Assembly: GCF_938028735.1 (NCBI RefSeq)
Contig: NZ_CALIMF010000005.1
Coordinates: forward strand, 1 to 64,000
Length of the DNA stretch: 64,000 nt
Source: an uncultured Thermanaerothrix sp.
GTDB taxonomy: Bacteria; Chloroflexota; Anaerolineae; Anaerolineales; Anaerolineaceae
Direction of reading: 5' to 3'
In this document: positions 20,172-27,939 of the stretch, one piece after another
Numbering within the stretch: position 1 is the stretch's first letter
Layout: the number at the start of each line of letters is the position of its first letter
Translations under genes and position numbers: made by a program
The notes under the pieces: model-generated
What the model saw: only the letters and a program-made list of their open reading frames with translations
Told to the model about the DNA's origin: nothing
Databases searched by the model: none

Positions 20172-20963
20172 ATGAACCCTGTTTATCCTTTCAATGGCGG
20201 CGTGGGGTCAGGTCTGGCGGCTCGTCAACATGGCGGCGGTCAGGTTATCCCCGGGCCGGATGCCTGGCGGCTGAGCCTGGGTGACACACCGGGCGGTACT
20301 TATGCCCTGGCACAATTGGACGATTACCTTGATCTTCCGCGCTCCCGCTTTCATTGGCAAGCTCCGCTACGATTGGACCTGGAAGCCCGCGTCTCAGCGC
20401 CGAACCTGCCGGGCACTTGGGGCTTCGGCCTGTGGAACGATCCCTTCGCCATGCCACTAGGAGTGCGCGGGACGGCCCGACGCTGGCCGGCTTTACCTAA
20501 TGCAATCTGGTTTTTTCACGCTTCGCCTCAAAATGCGCTAACCCTGCGCGATGATCTACCGCCCCACGGGTTCCTTGCCGCCACCTTCTCCGCGCCGCCT
20601 TGGCCAAGCCTGGTTTTGCTACCTGCCCTGCCCCTGCTCTTAGGGCTACTCTGGCCGCCCGCCGCGCGTCTCCTGCGCCGTTTGTTACGGCTTTTTATCC
20701 ACCAGGATGCGGCGCACTTGGAGGTCGATGTCACTGGCTGGCATCGCTACACCCTGCACTGGCAAGCCCGAGCAAGTCGGTTCAGTATTGACGGAACAAC
20801 GGTCTTTGAGACCCCCGTGACTCCCCACGGGCGCCTAGGGTTGGTGATATGGATAGACAACCAGTATGCTGCCTATACCCCGCAAGGGCGCGTGCGCTTT
20901 GGGTTGGAAGCCATGCCCCCCGCTTGGCTGGAGATTCGTCACCTGTGCATTGCCCACGCATAA
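20172..20963 (+). CDS. Hypothetical concanavalin-like sandwich protein
   Basis: A 263-residue protein that I do not recognise by name. The N-terminal half (GGDAWRLSLGDT-type, LDLEARVSA, GTWGFGLWNDPF) and the C-terminal third (WHRYTLHWQARASRFSIDG, TPHGRLGLVIWIDNQYA) look like GH16/LamG-type beta-sandwich strands. No ExDxxE catalytic triad of GH16 enzymes is present, so an enzymatic role is unsupported. Unusually, a strongly hydrophobic Leu/Pro-rich stretch (about 144-172) interrupts the two halves and is followed by an Arg-rich segment. It follows the HD-GYP gene by 16 bp and may be co-transcribed. The ribosome binding site is weak (AAGAAG). Confidence 0.6.
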   Translation: MNPVYPFNGGVGSGLAARQHGGGQVIPGPDAWRLSLGDTPGGTYALAQLDDYLDLPRSRFHWQAPLRLDLEARVSAPNLPGTWGFGLWNDPFAMPLGVRGTARRWPALPNAIWFFHASPQNALTLRDDLPPHGFLAATFSAPPWPSLVLLPALPLLLGLLWPPAARLLRRLLRLFIHQDAAHLEVDVTGWHRYTLHWQARASRFSIDGTTVFETPVTPHGRLGLVIWIDNQYAAYTPQGRVRFGLEAMPPAWLEIRHLCIAHA

Positions 20964-20991
20964 AAAGACCCCGCCAGCGCATGGCAGGGTC
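20962..20991 (-). terminator. Rho-independent terminator of the UbiA gene
   Basis: On the minus strand a 10-bp stem with one mismatch (20982-20991 with 20967-20976, 5-nt loop) is followed directly by TTTTT (20966-20962). It ends the minus-strand transcript 25 bp after the UbiA stop codon. Confidence 0.8.
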
Positions 20992-21015
20992 TCGCAATCG
21001 GTAAACCGACGTTGT

Positions 21016-22008
21016 CTATCGCACCATCAATTGCAGAATCAACCCCACCATGAAGAACAACCCATAGGCTCGGCTTTGGTAGAATGAAGCCGCCACAAAA
21101 TACAGCGGCCAGGCGCTGCGCGCCGGCTCTTCCTTGGGAGGTTCACTCGGACGCGGATGGCGATACACCGTCAGCGCCGGACGCAACCAATACAGGGCCC
21201 CCAGCACCACCAGCATCCCTGGTGAAAAATATCCCGTCAGCACCAGCGCGATGACCCCTAGATATTGCAACGCCATCATCGTCAAGACAATATAACGCGA
21301 GGCTGTCTCACCCAGAATAACCGGCAGGGTACGAATGCCTTTGGCGGCATCCTCGGCGCGCTTGTCAATGTGTTTGCCGAAAATTACCGTGGTCGGCCCC
21401 AGGGCATACACCAGACCCGCCAGAGCCACGTTCCAGTCCCACTGACCGGTAATGACATAGTACCCCCCACCGATCATCAGCGGTCCCCACACCAGCAGTA
21501 CGGCCAGTTCGCCAAGACCAATGTACTTGAGGGGATAGGTGTAGAACAACACAAAAAAGGCCCCGATCAGCAACAATCCCAACGCCAGCCAGCCATTAAC
21601 AACCACCAGATAGGCCCCGGCGGCTAGAGCTATCAACCCGGTTACCGCGGCATAGGTCAAGTGCTCCCGTTTGGTCATCAGCCCTTGCTCTAGGGGCTGC
21701 GGGCCGTACTGGGTGCGGAAGTAATTATTGGTATCCACGCCACGAGTATAATCGGTGTAATCGTTGAGAAGATTATTGGTGGCATGGGCAAGCACTAGGC
21801 CCAACGCCAACAAAATCCAGCGTAGGAGATCGAACTTTCCAGCATGAGCAGCCAACAGACCAGCAATTCCAGCCGAGGTGAAGGTCATGACCAATACCGC
21901 CGCCCGAGTCGAAATCAACCAGCGCGAAATGACATCCAACCGTTGCCATTCTTCACGGTCAATGCGGGGGATGACCCGCAAAGCCTGTATCCACATACGC
22001 ACATTCAT
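21016..22008 (-). CDS. UbiA-family prenyltransferase (MenA-like)
   Basis: A 330-residue integral membrane enzyme with about eight to nine helices. The first Asp-rich motif NNLLNDYTDYTRGVDT (about 75-90) is the NDxxD-type prenyl-diphosphate site, and the second is seen in KHIDKRAEDAAKGIRTLPVILG (about 208-229). The short arrangement with NDYTD resembles 1,4-dihydroxy-2-naphthoate octaprenyltransferase, so menaquinone synthesis is plausible. No men genes are near. Start at 22008 chosen because GGAGGT lies 8 bp upstream; an earlier ATG at 22050 adds 14 residues. Confidence 0.88.
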   Translation of the reverse strand: MNVRMWIQALRVIPRIDREEWQRLDVISRWLISTRAAVLVMTFTSAGIAGLLAAHAGKFDLLRWILLALGLVLAHATNNLLNDYTDYTRGVDTNNYFRTQYGPQPLEQGLMTKREHLTYAAVTGLIALAAGAYLVVVNGWLALGLLLIGAFFVLFYTYPLKYIGLGELAVLLVWGPLMIGGGYYVITGQWDWNVALAGLVYALGPTTVIFGKHIDKRAEDAAKGIRTLPVILGETASRYIVLTMMALQYLGVIALVLTGYFSPGMLVVLGALYWLRPALTVYRHPRPSEPPKEEPARSAWPLYFVAASFYQSRAYGLFFMVGLILQLMVR

Positions 22009-22081
22009 TGAGCAGCACCTCCACAAACTTAGAGTGTTTGGGGCAAGCAAGGCGTATTATACGTCATCAGACCGCCTCAAC

Positions 22082-22119
22082 AAAAAAGAGGCGCAGCCAG
22101 CCCAGCCTCTGCGCCTTTT
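22082..22119 (-). terminator. Bidirectional rho-independent terminator after rplS
   Basis: The 8-bp stem AGGCGCAG/CTGCGCCT (22089-22096 and 22109-22116) is followed on the minus strand by a run of six T and on the plus strand by TTTT. It lies 34 bp beyond the rplS stop and separates rplS from the UbiA gene. Confidence 0.8.
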
Positions 22120-22149
22120 CCGAGAGAAGGAGACCCACTAACATGTCAA

Positions 22150-22497
22150 CTAGTCAAATTTCTGTTTGAGCCGCGCGCTCTTGCCCGTGCGGGAACGCAG
22201 GTAATACAGGCGCGCCCGTCGCACTTTGCTGTGGCGTTCCACCACCACCTTTTCAATCCGGGGAGAGGTGAAGAGAAAAGTGCGCTCGACCCCAATCCCA
22301 TTGCTGGCAATGCGGCGCACCGTAAAGGTCGAACCGGCCCCGTTATTGTGGATCGCCAACACCGTACCCTTAAATTCCTGGATACGTTCACGTCCGCCTT
22401 CCACAATCTTTACGTGCACCGAAACTTGATCGCCCGGCCGCAAAGGTGGAATGTTGGGGTTAGGCGCGGGTTCAATGGCTTTGATCAAATCGTTCAT
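22150..22497 (-). CDS. rplS: 50S ribosomal protein L19
   Basis: A 115-residue ribosomal protein at the 30S/50S interface. It contains the family blocks [54 protein letters not shown] and [24 protein letters not shown]. Full length. It is not beside trmD or rimM, the usual neighbours, so it is transcribed alone: an extended -10 lies upstream at 22562-22570 and a strong terminator follows. Confidence 0.98.
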   Translation of the reverse strand: MNDLIKAIEPAPNPNIPPLRPGDQVSVHVKIVEGGRERIQEFKGTVLAIHNNGAGSTFTVRRIASNGIGVERTFLFTSPRIEKVVVERHSKVRRARLYYLRSRTGKSARLKQKFD

Positions 22498-22561
22498 CGC
22501 AATACCCTCAGTTCACAGGCTCTGCCAGGTGCCCGGTTGCCCCTGGTCAAGGCGAAAGCAA

Positions 22562-22570
22562 ATTATACCA
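22562..22570 (-). promoter_or_regulatory. Extended -10 promoter of rplS
   Basis: TGGTATAAT on the minus strand matches the TGnTATAAT extended -10. The start point would be about 22555, giving a leader of about 58 nt before the rplS ATG. The -35 is poor, as expected for this promoter class. Confidence 0.65.
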
Positions 22571-22680
22571 TATCCTCCGCATGCGGGAAGGTGCCACTTT
22601 GTCACGTTACAGCGGCAAGTCGTGTACAATAGAAATAATTGAGATATGGCTTCTCTCAAACGAACCTGGTGGAGGTTGGG

Positions 22681-23880
22681 GTGGGTGTTAGTCTCGTTAT
22701 TGTGTTTATTGTTGTCATCTTTCTCCTCGCGCTAGGACTTTTCAGTGCTTATCTGTGCTGGCGTGCATTGCGCCCCCGTGCCATTCCTCTCTTAAAGACT
22801 TACCAGATTGAGGTTGAGCACGGTCGGCTCGATGAAAGGGCGTACCGGGCCTGGCCTAAGGAAGAGGTGAAGATTCGCTCACCACTGGGCTATTACCTGG
22901 CCGCTACCTATTTTCCCCTTCCCGACGCCAAACGCACTCTGATCTTCGCGCATGGTCATGGCTACAGCCGGTTTGGTGGGGTGAAGGTCGTGCCTTTCTT
23001 TCACCGCCTTGGCTTCAATGTGCTTCTGTTCGATCAAAGGGGGCACGGGCTCAGCGGTGGCAAGACCTGCACCTACGGGTATTACGAACGCCACGATCTA
23101 AAGGCTCTAGCCACATGGGCCCTGGAGCGCCTAGGCCCCACAGGCCAGGTGGGGACGATGGGCGAATCTCTGGGCGCGGCCACCTGCCTGCTTCATGCAG
23201 CCATAGACTCACGGGTTGCCTTTGTCATCGCTGATAGCCCCTACGCACGCTTGGAAGACGTCTTTAAGCAGCGCCTGCGTGAGGATTATCGGCTGCCCGA
23301 AATCCCCTTCTATTACACAACGACTTGGCTCTGCCGTCTGATGGCGGGGTTTTCGCCCCAACAGATTGCTCCCATCGAGGTCATGCCCCTAATTCAGGCT
23401 CCAGTGCTCTTAATCCATGGGAGCGCAGATGCTCTGATCCCGGTAGAGGCCGCTCTGGAGCTCCATCGTGCCGCACCACAAGGGAAATGTGTGCTTTACC
23501 TTGCCGAGGGCGCTGAACACGTGGCAGCCCATGCCCTCAACCCAGTTGCCTATTTCGACCAAATTGCGGCCTTTTTGCGCATGTTTAACCTCATCGAGCC
23601 TGAGGTAGAAACCGCTCCACCTGCGGTAACATCCACCTCCTCCCGCCGGCGCCGGCGTGCGTCTCGAGCAACGACTACTGGAGCTACTACACCCTCAGCA
23701 TTCGAATCCCCCCACCCACCACCCGCCAAGCGAGAGGAAGAACACCCCATGCCAGATGACGTCACCTCATTGGCAACCTCGCCTTCGGGGGCAAAAGAAA
23801 AAGAAGAGACGCCCGCTGTTGCGCATCGCAAGCGTGGGCGTCCCTCTAAAACCGCCTCAAACGTATCCGAAACCAGTTAG
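22681..23880 (+). CDS. Membrane-anchored alpha/beta hydrolase with basic AT-hook-like tail
   Basis: A 399-residue hydrolase. One N-terminal helix (about 1-25) anchors it. The fold shows FAHGHGYSRFGG (oxyanion region, about 83-94), the nucleophile elbow GESLGAAT (Ser near 162), the acid in GSADALIP and the His in AEHVAAH (about 278-284). After about residue 305 the protein becomes a low-complexity tail with SSRRRRRASRA and, near the end, RKRGRPSKT, which matches the AT-hook core KRGRP. The GTG at 22681 is chosen because GGAGG lies 5 bp upstream; a TTG 14 codons earlier has no such site. It overlaps the convergent gene by 4 bp. Substrate unknown. Confidence 0.82.
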   Translation: MGVSLVIVFIVVIFLLALGLFSAYLCWRALRPRAIPLLKTYQIEVEHGRLDERAYRAWPKEEVKIRSPLGYYLAATYFPLPDAKRTLIFAHGHGYSRFGGVKVVPFFHRLGFNVLLFDQRGHGLSGGKTCTYGYYERHDLKALATWALERLGPTGQVGTMGESLGAATCLLHAAIDSRVAFVIADSPYARLEDVFKQRLREDYRLPEIPFYYTTTWLCRLMAGFSPQQIAPIEVMPLIQAPVLLIHGSADALIPVEAALELHRAAPQGKCVLYLAEGAEHVAAHALNPVAYFDQIAAFLRMFNLIEPEVETAPPAVTSTSSRRRRRASRATTTGATTPSAFESPHPPPAKREEEHPMPDDVTSLATSPSGAKEKEETPAVAHRKRGRPSKTASNVSETS

Positions 23881-24668
23881 GCAGATGGCATGCCGTGAAC
23901 CGTGCCTCGCGCCGTGCTGGCGCGCCGCACGGCCTTGACCTTGGCGCGGCGACGTTCTTTACGCGTAGCCGCAGCCGCTTTCTTCTCACGCGCCAGATCG
24001 TCCTGGCGTGCCAGTTCAGCCCCGGTTTGCACAGCGACGATGATCGAGAACACCAGCAACAGGGTGGCGACAAAGACAACAATAACATCATAAAGCGCCA
24101 CTACCCCCAGGGACGTAGTGAAAGTCGGATTGCCGATAAAGAAGATGACAGCATTGGCAAGGATGGCCATGGCGCGGACTTCTGTGGGACCAATTTTGGC
24201 GAATGAAATGCGGAAGACCCCTTTGGTGATCATCAGCAAGTAGACCACAATGGAAGTTTGTAGATAACTGATGGCTCCCAGCAGGGCAATCGTAAGATTT
24301 ACGTAGGGCGATAACCCCAGCCCAATAAAAATCAGAACAACGCTAGCCGTATCCACCAGATGATCTATAAAGAATCCGTAATGCGGGCGTTCGATCTTGC
24401 GATAACGTGCCAGCGTTCCATCCAGGCTATCGCCAAACCAGTTCAAAACGAATCCTAGCGAGGCCAACCAGAGAAACGCCGGGTGCACCGAAGTCAAACC
24501 ATAACTCACCGCAATTAACACGCTGGAAAGAAACCCAATTGCCGTCAACAAATCTGGAGTGACCCAGCCCGGCATGACCCGCGCTAACCAGGCTAAAGCC
24601 GGACGCTCCAGAGGGCCCAGCAGGATATCATTAATACGTTGATGGCCTTTCAAATTGGGTTGGTCCAT
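23877..24668 (-). CDS. CDP-alcohol phosphatidyltransferase family protein
   Basis: A 263-residue membrane enzyme of phospholipid head-group synthesis. The hallmark DG-x2-AR-x9-G-x3-D-x3-D is present in DSLDGTLARYRKI ... HYGFFIDHLVD (about 87-114), preceded by PLERPALAWLARVMPGWVTPD. Six helices are likely, followed by a highly basic Ala/Lys/Arg tail of about 40 residues. The start at 24668 has GGGGAG 7 bp upstream and lies just downstream of a TATAAT (24700-24705), which excludes the long upstream ORF start. The acyltransferase gene upstream suggests an inositol- or glycerol-phospholipid pathway. The head group cannot be decided. Confidence 0.87.
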   Translation of the reverse strand: MDQPNLKGHQRINDILLGPLERPALAWLARVMPGWVTPDLLTAIGFLSSVLIAVSYGLTSVHPAFLWLASLGFVLNWFGDSLDGTLARYRKIERPHYGFFIDHLVDTASVVLIFIGLGLSPYVNLTIALLGAISYLQTSIVVYLLMITKGVFRISFAKIGPTEVRAMAILANAVIFFIGNPTFTTSLGVVALYDVIVVFVATLLLVFSIIVAVQTGAELARQDDLAREKKAAAATRKERRRAKVKAVRRASTARGTVHGMPSA

Positions 24669-24699
24669 AAGCATACTCCCCGAGAGGTGTTCTAAGCTC

Positions 24700-24705
24700 A
24701 TTATA
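24700..24705 (-). promoter_or_regulatory. -10 element of the CDP-alcohol transferase gene
   Basis: TATAAT on the minus strand, 32 bp before the ATG at 24668. No convincing -35 is visible at 16-18 bp. It implies the gene can be transcribed separately from the acyltransferase gene 152 bp upstream. Confidence 0.45.
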
Positions 24706-24820
24706 GAACGAATACGAGACAAAAACCAGTCCCTATTTTTGAAGATTTGATGAAAATTATCCCTTCTCTCCACCGCTCTGGGCGGAGGAGGCAGGTGCAA
24801 AACAATATAACCCCATTCTT

Positions 24821-25729
24821 TCAAAAAGGTAACACAGACGCCACTTCAGGCCAGACCGGGTAAAACATAGCCCATTGATCAGGCACCTGCCGGATCAAGA
24901 TTTCTACCTCACGCAGGACCGCCTCCGCATTCTGGATGAGTGCGCCTTCCAGGGTATCCGCAGGCTGCATGGGCACTGGGGGACGCGAGACAACCAAATA
25001 ACGCCCCTCACCGGTACCGATGCACGCCACCACAATGATGGGCAGGTTAAGTTGTAAAGCCAGACGCACGTGAAAAACCGGTAGGGGGGCAGGGCGTCCG
25101 AAAAAGCGCGGTAAATAACGTGTCTCGCTTACCGGACGGTCAAGGCCCGTCAGCACCACCCCTCCATGCTGTAATCGTACGCGGGCCTGCTGCAAAGCGC
25201 TCATTGAGATGGGAGTGACATCTATGCCGCTTTCACGGCGTAAACGATTCTGCCAGCGGTAAGCGCCAGGGGGCTGGGGATAAGAAAGCACCTGAAAGCG
25301 CAGCCCTCGTAATGCCAGCGCCCGTCCTGCCAGGTCAAAATTACTTAGATGGGGGGTGACAAAGAGAGCCGGCCCCCCCTCTTGTAACAAGCGATCAAAA
25401 AGGGCCTGGAATTCGGGCGCAAAAGAAACTCGCTCTAAGACCTCCTGGGGTCGGTTGATCGTGTGAAAGTAGATATACAGATTCCGAGCATGGTAGCGTA
25501 GAACCTTCCGCACAATCCTGCGCAGTTCCTGAGGTGTCAGGTTCTCTCCGCGCACAACCCACTGATTTACACAAATCGCCCGTACGATAGCAGAACGCGA
25601 GCGCGAGGCCACCAGCGCAGCCCCCAAATCGGCGATTCGGTACCCCAGCGAGGGGGGTAGAGCCTGGCTGATCCCCAGCCCCAAAGCCACAGCCAAACGG
25701 CTATACAGTAAGGACTGTAATAGATTCAT
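24821..25729 (-). CDS. LpxL/PatA-like lysophospholipid acyltransferase
   Basis: A 302-residue member of the bacterial lipid A acyltransferase superfamily (LpxL/HtrB fold). The catalytic H-x4-D is HLSNFD (H127, D132). A GLDRP motif near residue 196 and YLPRFFGRPAPLP just after it match the family's second and third blocks. One hydrophobic segment lies at the N-terminus. No LPS genes are present, so it more likely acylates a phosphatidylinositol-mannoside or other glycolipid, as PatA does in actinobacteria, and the neighbouring CDP-alcohol transferase supports that. GGGAGG precedes the ATG. Confidence 0.85.
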   Translation of the reverse strand: MNLLQSLLYSRLAVALGLGISQALPPSLGYRIADLGAALVASRSRSAIVRAICVNQWVVRGENLTPQELRRIVRKVLRYHARNLYIYFHTINRPQEVLERVSFAPEFQALFDRLLQEGGPALFVTPHLSNFDLAGRALALRGLRFQVLSYPQPPGAYRWQNRLRRESGIDVTPISMSALQQARVRLQHGGVVLTGLDRPVSETRYLPRFFGRPAPLPVFHVRLALQLNLPIIVVACIGTGEGRYLVVSRPPVPMQPADTLEGALIQNAEAVLREVEILIRQVPDQWAMFYPVWPEVASVLPF

Positions 25730-25825
25730 GCCGCGATGCCTCCCGTAACGATTTTACCGGAACTCTTCTTTATTCGGGACGCGCCGGGTCTTGAAAATTT
25801 GCACCAGAAAATCCCCGAAATCCTC

Positions 25826-25854
25826 TTGAAATAGAACATATGTTCTGTTATACT
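25826..25854 (+). promoter_or_regulatory. SOS-regulated sigma-70 promoter
   Basis: TTGAAA (25826-25831), a 17-nt spacer and TATACT (25849-25854) make a good housekeeping promoter. The spacer contains a complete palindromic LexA box (25833-25846). A bound repressor there would occlude RNA polymerase. Confidence 0.75.
25833..25846 (+). promoter_or_regulatory. LexA/SOS box
   Basis: AGAACATATGTTCT is a perfect 14-bp palindrome. Its core GAACATATGTTC matches the Gram-positive LexA (DinR) consensus GAACRNRYGTTC at every position. It sits exactly between the -35 and -10 of the promoter serving the gene at 25907. That it binds LexA in this organism is inferred from the consensus. Confidence 0.7.
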
Positions 25855-25906
25855 AAAAAGGCCTTGTGACATATGTGCTGATCCAAACGAAATAAGGAGA
25901 TCAATC

Positions 25907-26695
25907 ATGGCGGTTCTGACCCAGAAATACCGATTAGACTCCGCCCCCGTTGCTCCCCGCACGGATGCGGTTGCCTCACCTTCAAACCCTGCTCGGACGT
26001 CGGTGCACTTGCCTACCTTGCCTGATGTGTTGGCCGGTTTACCTTTTTTGAGTCATGAGGTTGCTCTGTTGGGGGTGTGTGAGGACGGTGTGCCTCTCTT
26101 GCTGGACCTGCGCAATCCATCGCCAGGCGCATTGTTGGTCATCTCTGCTCAGCCTGCCACTTCAATCATGATGCTGAACGTCATCCGCGAATCCTTACAA
26201 GGGGCCAATGCGCCCTTTTCTTTGCAAATGATCCGGGTGACCGACGCTCTGGCGGTTACTGCCCATCCCCTCGAACGCCTGGTTAATCCCTTCGAACGCG
26301 AACTCGAGCAAGCCCTGTTAAGCCTCGCCGACTTGGCTGATTCGCGCCAGCATGGACGTTTGCGCGGCCCTTCAATATTGCTGGTGGTTGAGCGACTGGA
26401 ATGGATTCTCCAGGCAGACCAAGAAGCCATTTGGGCATTTGAACACCTGCTTCATTACGGGCCGGCTCTAAAAATATGGCCTTTGGTGGCCACCCACCCC
26501 AACTCGGAAACCACCTTGACGCGGTGGCTGCGCCGCTTTGGAACCCTCATCTGGGGCGCCGATTTGAGCGCCTCTCTCAAAGAGCAATTTGGCGTTCCAG
26601 AGAATCCCCTTAGTCAGCATCTCCCTCATTCGCGTTGTTTCAGCCTGCGTAGCCAGGGTCAATGGCTCCATCTCTGGTTACCAGAAGTTGCATAA
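25907..26695 (+). CDS. Hypothetical FtsK/HerA-like pseudo-ATPase under SOS control
   Basis: I do not recognise this 262-residue protein as a named family. Its core follows the FtsK/SpoIIIE/HerA motor layout: LLGVCEDGVPLLLDL (about 54-68), a strand-plus-loop LLVISAQPATSI at the P-loop position (76-87), a hydrophobic Walker B-like strand SILLVVERLEWIL (156-168), and a final LVATHP segment like the FtsK sensor strand. The Walker A Gly-Lys-Ser/Thr is missing, and a single E162 stands where DE is expected, so ATP hydrolysis is unlikely. AAGGAG is 8 bp upstream of the ATG. The promoter carries a LexA box, so expression after DNA damage is predicted. It might act on division or DNA translocation. 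The remote similarity is by eye only. Confidence 0.6.
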   Translation: MAVLTQKYRLDSAPVAPRTDAVASPSNPARTSVHLPTLPDVLAGLPFLSHEVALLGVCEDGVPLLLDLRNPSPGALLVISAQPATSIMMLNVIRESLQGANAPFSLQMIRVTDALAVTAHPLERLVNPFERELEQALLSLADLADSRQHGRLRGPSILLVVERLEWILQADQEAIWAFEHLLHYGPALKIWPLVATHPNSETTLTRWLRRFGTLIWGADLSASLKEQFGVPENPLSQHLPHSRCFSLRSQGQWLHLWLPEVA

Positions 26696-26707
26696 GCGAG
26701 GTGAATT

Positions 26708-26956
26708 ATGAAAATGGGCATGCTTTGGTACGATGACGATCCTAAGGCCGATTTGCGCACCAAGGTCCACCGCGCCGCTGAATACTATCAGAAGAAATAC
26801 GGCGTCCGTCCCAACCTGTGTTACGTACATCCCAGTATGCTCGCCCAGGAACGGATGCAATTCAACGAGATCGAGATACGCACCAATCGGCGTGTACTCC
26901 GCAACCACCTCTGGCTAGGCCTGCTTGAACTGGGTGATCCGGCTCCCACATTTTAG
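26708..26956 (+). CDS. Small hypothetical protein in the SOS-box unit
   Basis: An 82-residue soluble protein, no signal peptide or TM helix. It contains LWYDDDPKADLRTKVHRAAEYY, a basic/aromatic KKYGVRPNLCYVHPSML block and a C-terminal RTNRRVLRNHLWLGL. The composition looks like a real conserved protein: no low complexity and a good GAGGTGA site 4 bp before the ATG. It is 12 bp after the pseudo-ATPase gene and shares its promoter, so it is probably induced with it. It ends 2 bp before a convergent gene. Function unknown. Confidence 0.7.
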   Translation: MKMGMLWYDDDPKADLRTKVHRAAEYYQKKYGVRPNLCYVHPSMLAQERMQFNEIEIRTNRRVLRNHLWLGLLELGDPAPTF

Positions 26957-26958
26957 AG

Positions 26959-27939
26959 TCATGGTTGATCATCTTGCCTGGAATGCTCCTCTTTCGAACT
27001 GGCCTGATCCTCAGAATGTGCCATCAACCCTTGGAAGAGGCGGCGTAGTACCCCGAGCAATGGGGTTTTCACCCCGGTAAATTGCTCACGAAAATGATTT
27101 GCCGCTTCTTCGAGTGTCACTTCGCGCCGGTACTGCTCGCGCAAGTACCACAGGTGCTCAATGATCCACAAATACAGATCACCCACGGTGCGGCCGGGGA
27201 ATTCCCTAAGCAGGTTAGTTTCTTCAATCACCCGCGCCAACGGCAAATAGACCTCATCATACCAGGAGGTAACCGCCTCTTCATATGGTACCTCCTGCCC
27301 GCGTTCCAAGCCCATGAAGTAGCGATGCACGTCTATGTGCTCCAGCAGTTTGGCGTATTGGCCGGGTAGGGTCAGGTCAATCACAACGCCGGGACGGAGT
27401 CGGTCCAGTTGAGTTTTGGCATAAAACTCCCCTTTTTCGTGAAGGGCGATCAATTCATCAACGTCGGTATGTTCGTCAATGGGGACCGGAGTGTCAATCT
27501 CGATGACGTATGCATCAATGAACTTCTGGCCCCGCTCCCGCGCTACAGAGACCCGATGATTGCCATCTTTGACAAAATAAGCCTCGCCGATTTTATAAAG
27601 TTCCACTGGTGGGAGGTCAATATCTTGGAGATGCGCCGTGTCAATGCTGATCCAGCGTGAGGCCGTGCGTGAGTGACGCGGCAGAAAGGCACGGTCAAAG
27701 TCCTGGTAGCGCCCCACACTACCGATGATCTTATCAATCGGCACTTCTTGCAACCCAATGTAATGCTGACCACGCATCGGAAGGCGCGCCCGCACCTCAT
27801 CAAAAGGCAAGAGGCGATTGCTGGATTGAGAAAACCACGCAAAGACCGAGCGCCAAAAGCCCTTACGCAGAGCCGCCTCAAAATCGGCTTTGGCAACGCG
27901 CTCGATCAGCAATTCATCCCGAAGGCGTTTTTCGCTCAT
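26959..27939 (-). CDS. ParB/Srx-fold DUF4032-like protein
   Basis: A 326-residue protein with a ParB N-terminal-like domain at about 45-150. Blocks are EVPIDKIIGSVGRYQDFDRAFLP, an LPPVELYKIGEAYFV strand and KDGNHRVSVARERG, the GxxHRVxxA box that binds nucleotide in ParB-fold proteins. The rest is acidic and helical, with a polar C-terminal tail. No helix-turn-helix is apparent, so a chromosome-partition role is not supported. The ATG at 27939 has AGGAGGT 6 bp upstream; the gene overlaps the phosphoesterase gene by 26 bp and is co-transcribed with it. Confidence 0.75.
   Translation of the reverse strand: MSEKRLRDELLIERVAKADFEAALRKGFWRSVFAWFSQSSNRLLPFDEVRARLPMRGQHYIGLQEVPIDKIIGSVGRYQDFDRAFLPRHSRTASRWISIDTAHLQDIDLPPVELYKIGEAYFVKDGNHRVSVARERGQKFIDAYVIEIDTPVPIDEHTDVDELIALHEKGEFYAKTQLDRLRPGVVIDLTLPGQYAKLLEHIDVHRYFMGLERGQEVPYEEAVTSWYDEVYLPLARVIEETNLLREFPGRTVGDLYLWIIEHLWYLREQYRREVTLEEAANHFREQFTGVKTPLLGVLRRLFQGLMAHSEDQASSKEEHSRQDDQP

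Noticed and set aside
22599-22630. TTGTCA ... TACAAT as promoter of the hydrolase gene
   Set aside because: Spacing is 20 bp, too long for sigma-70, and no extended -10 is present; it may still be weakly active.
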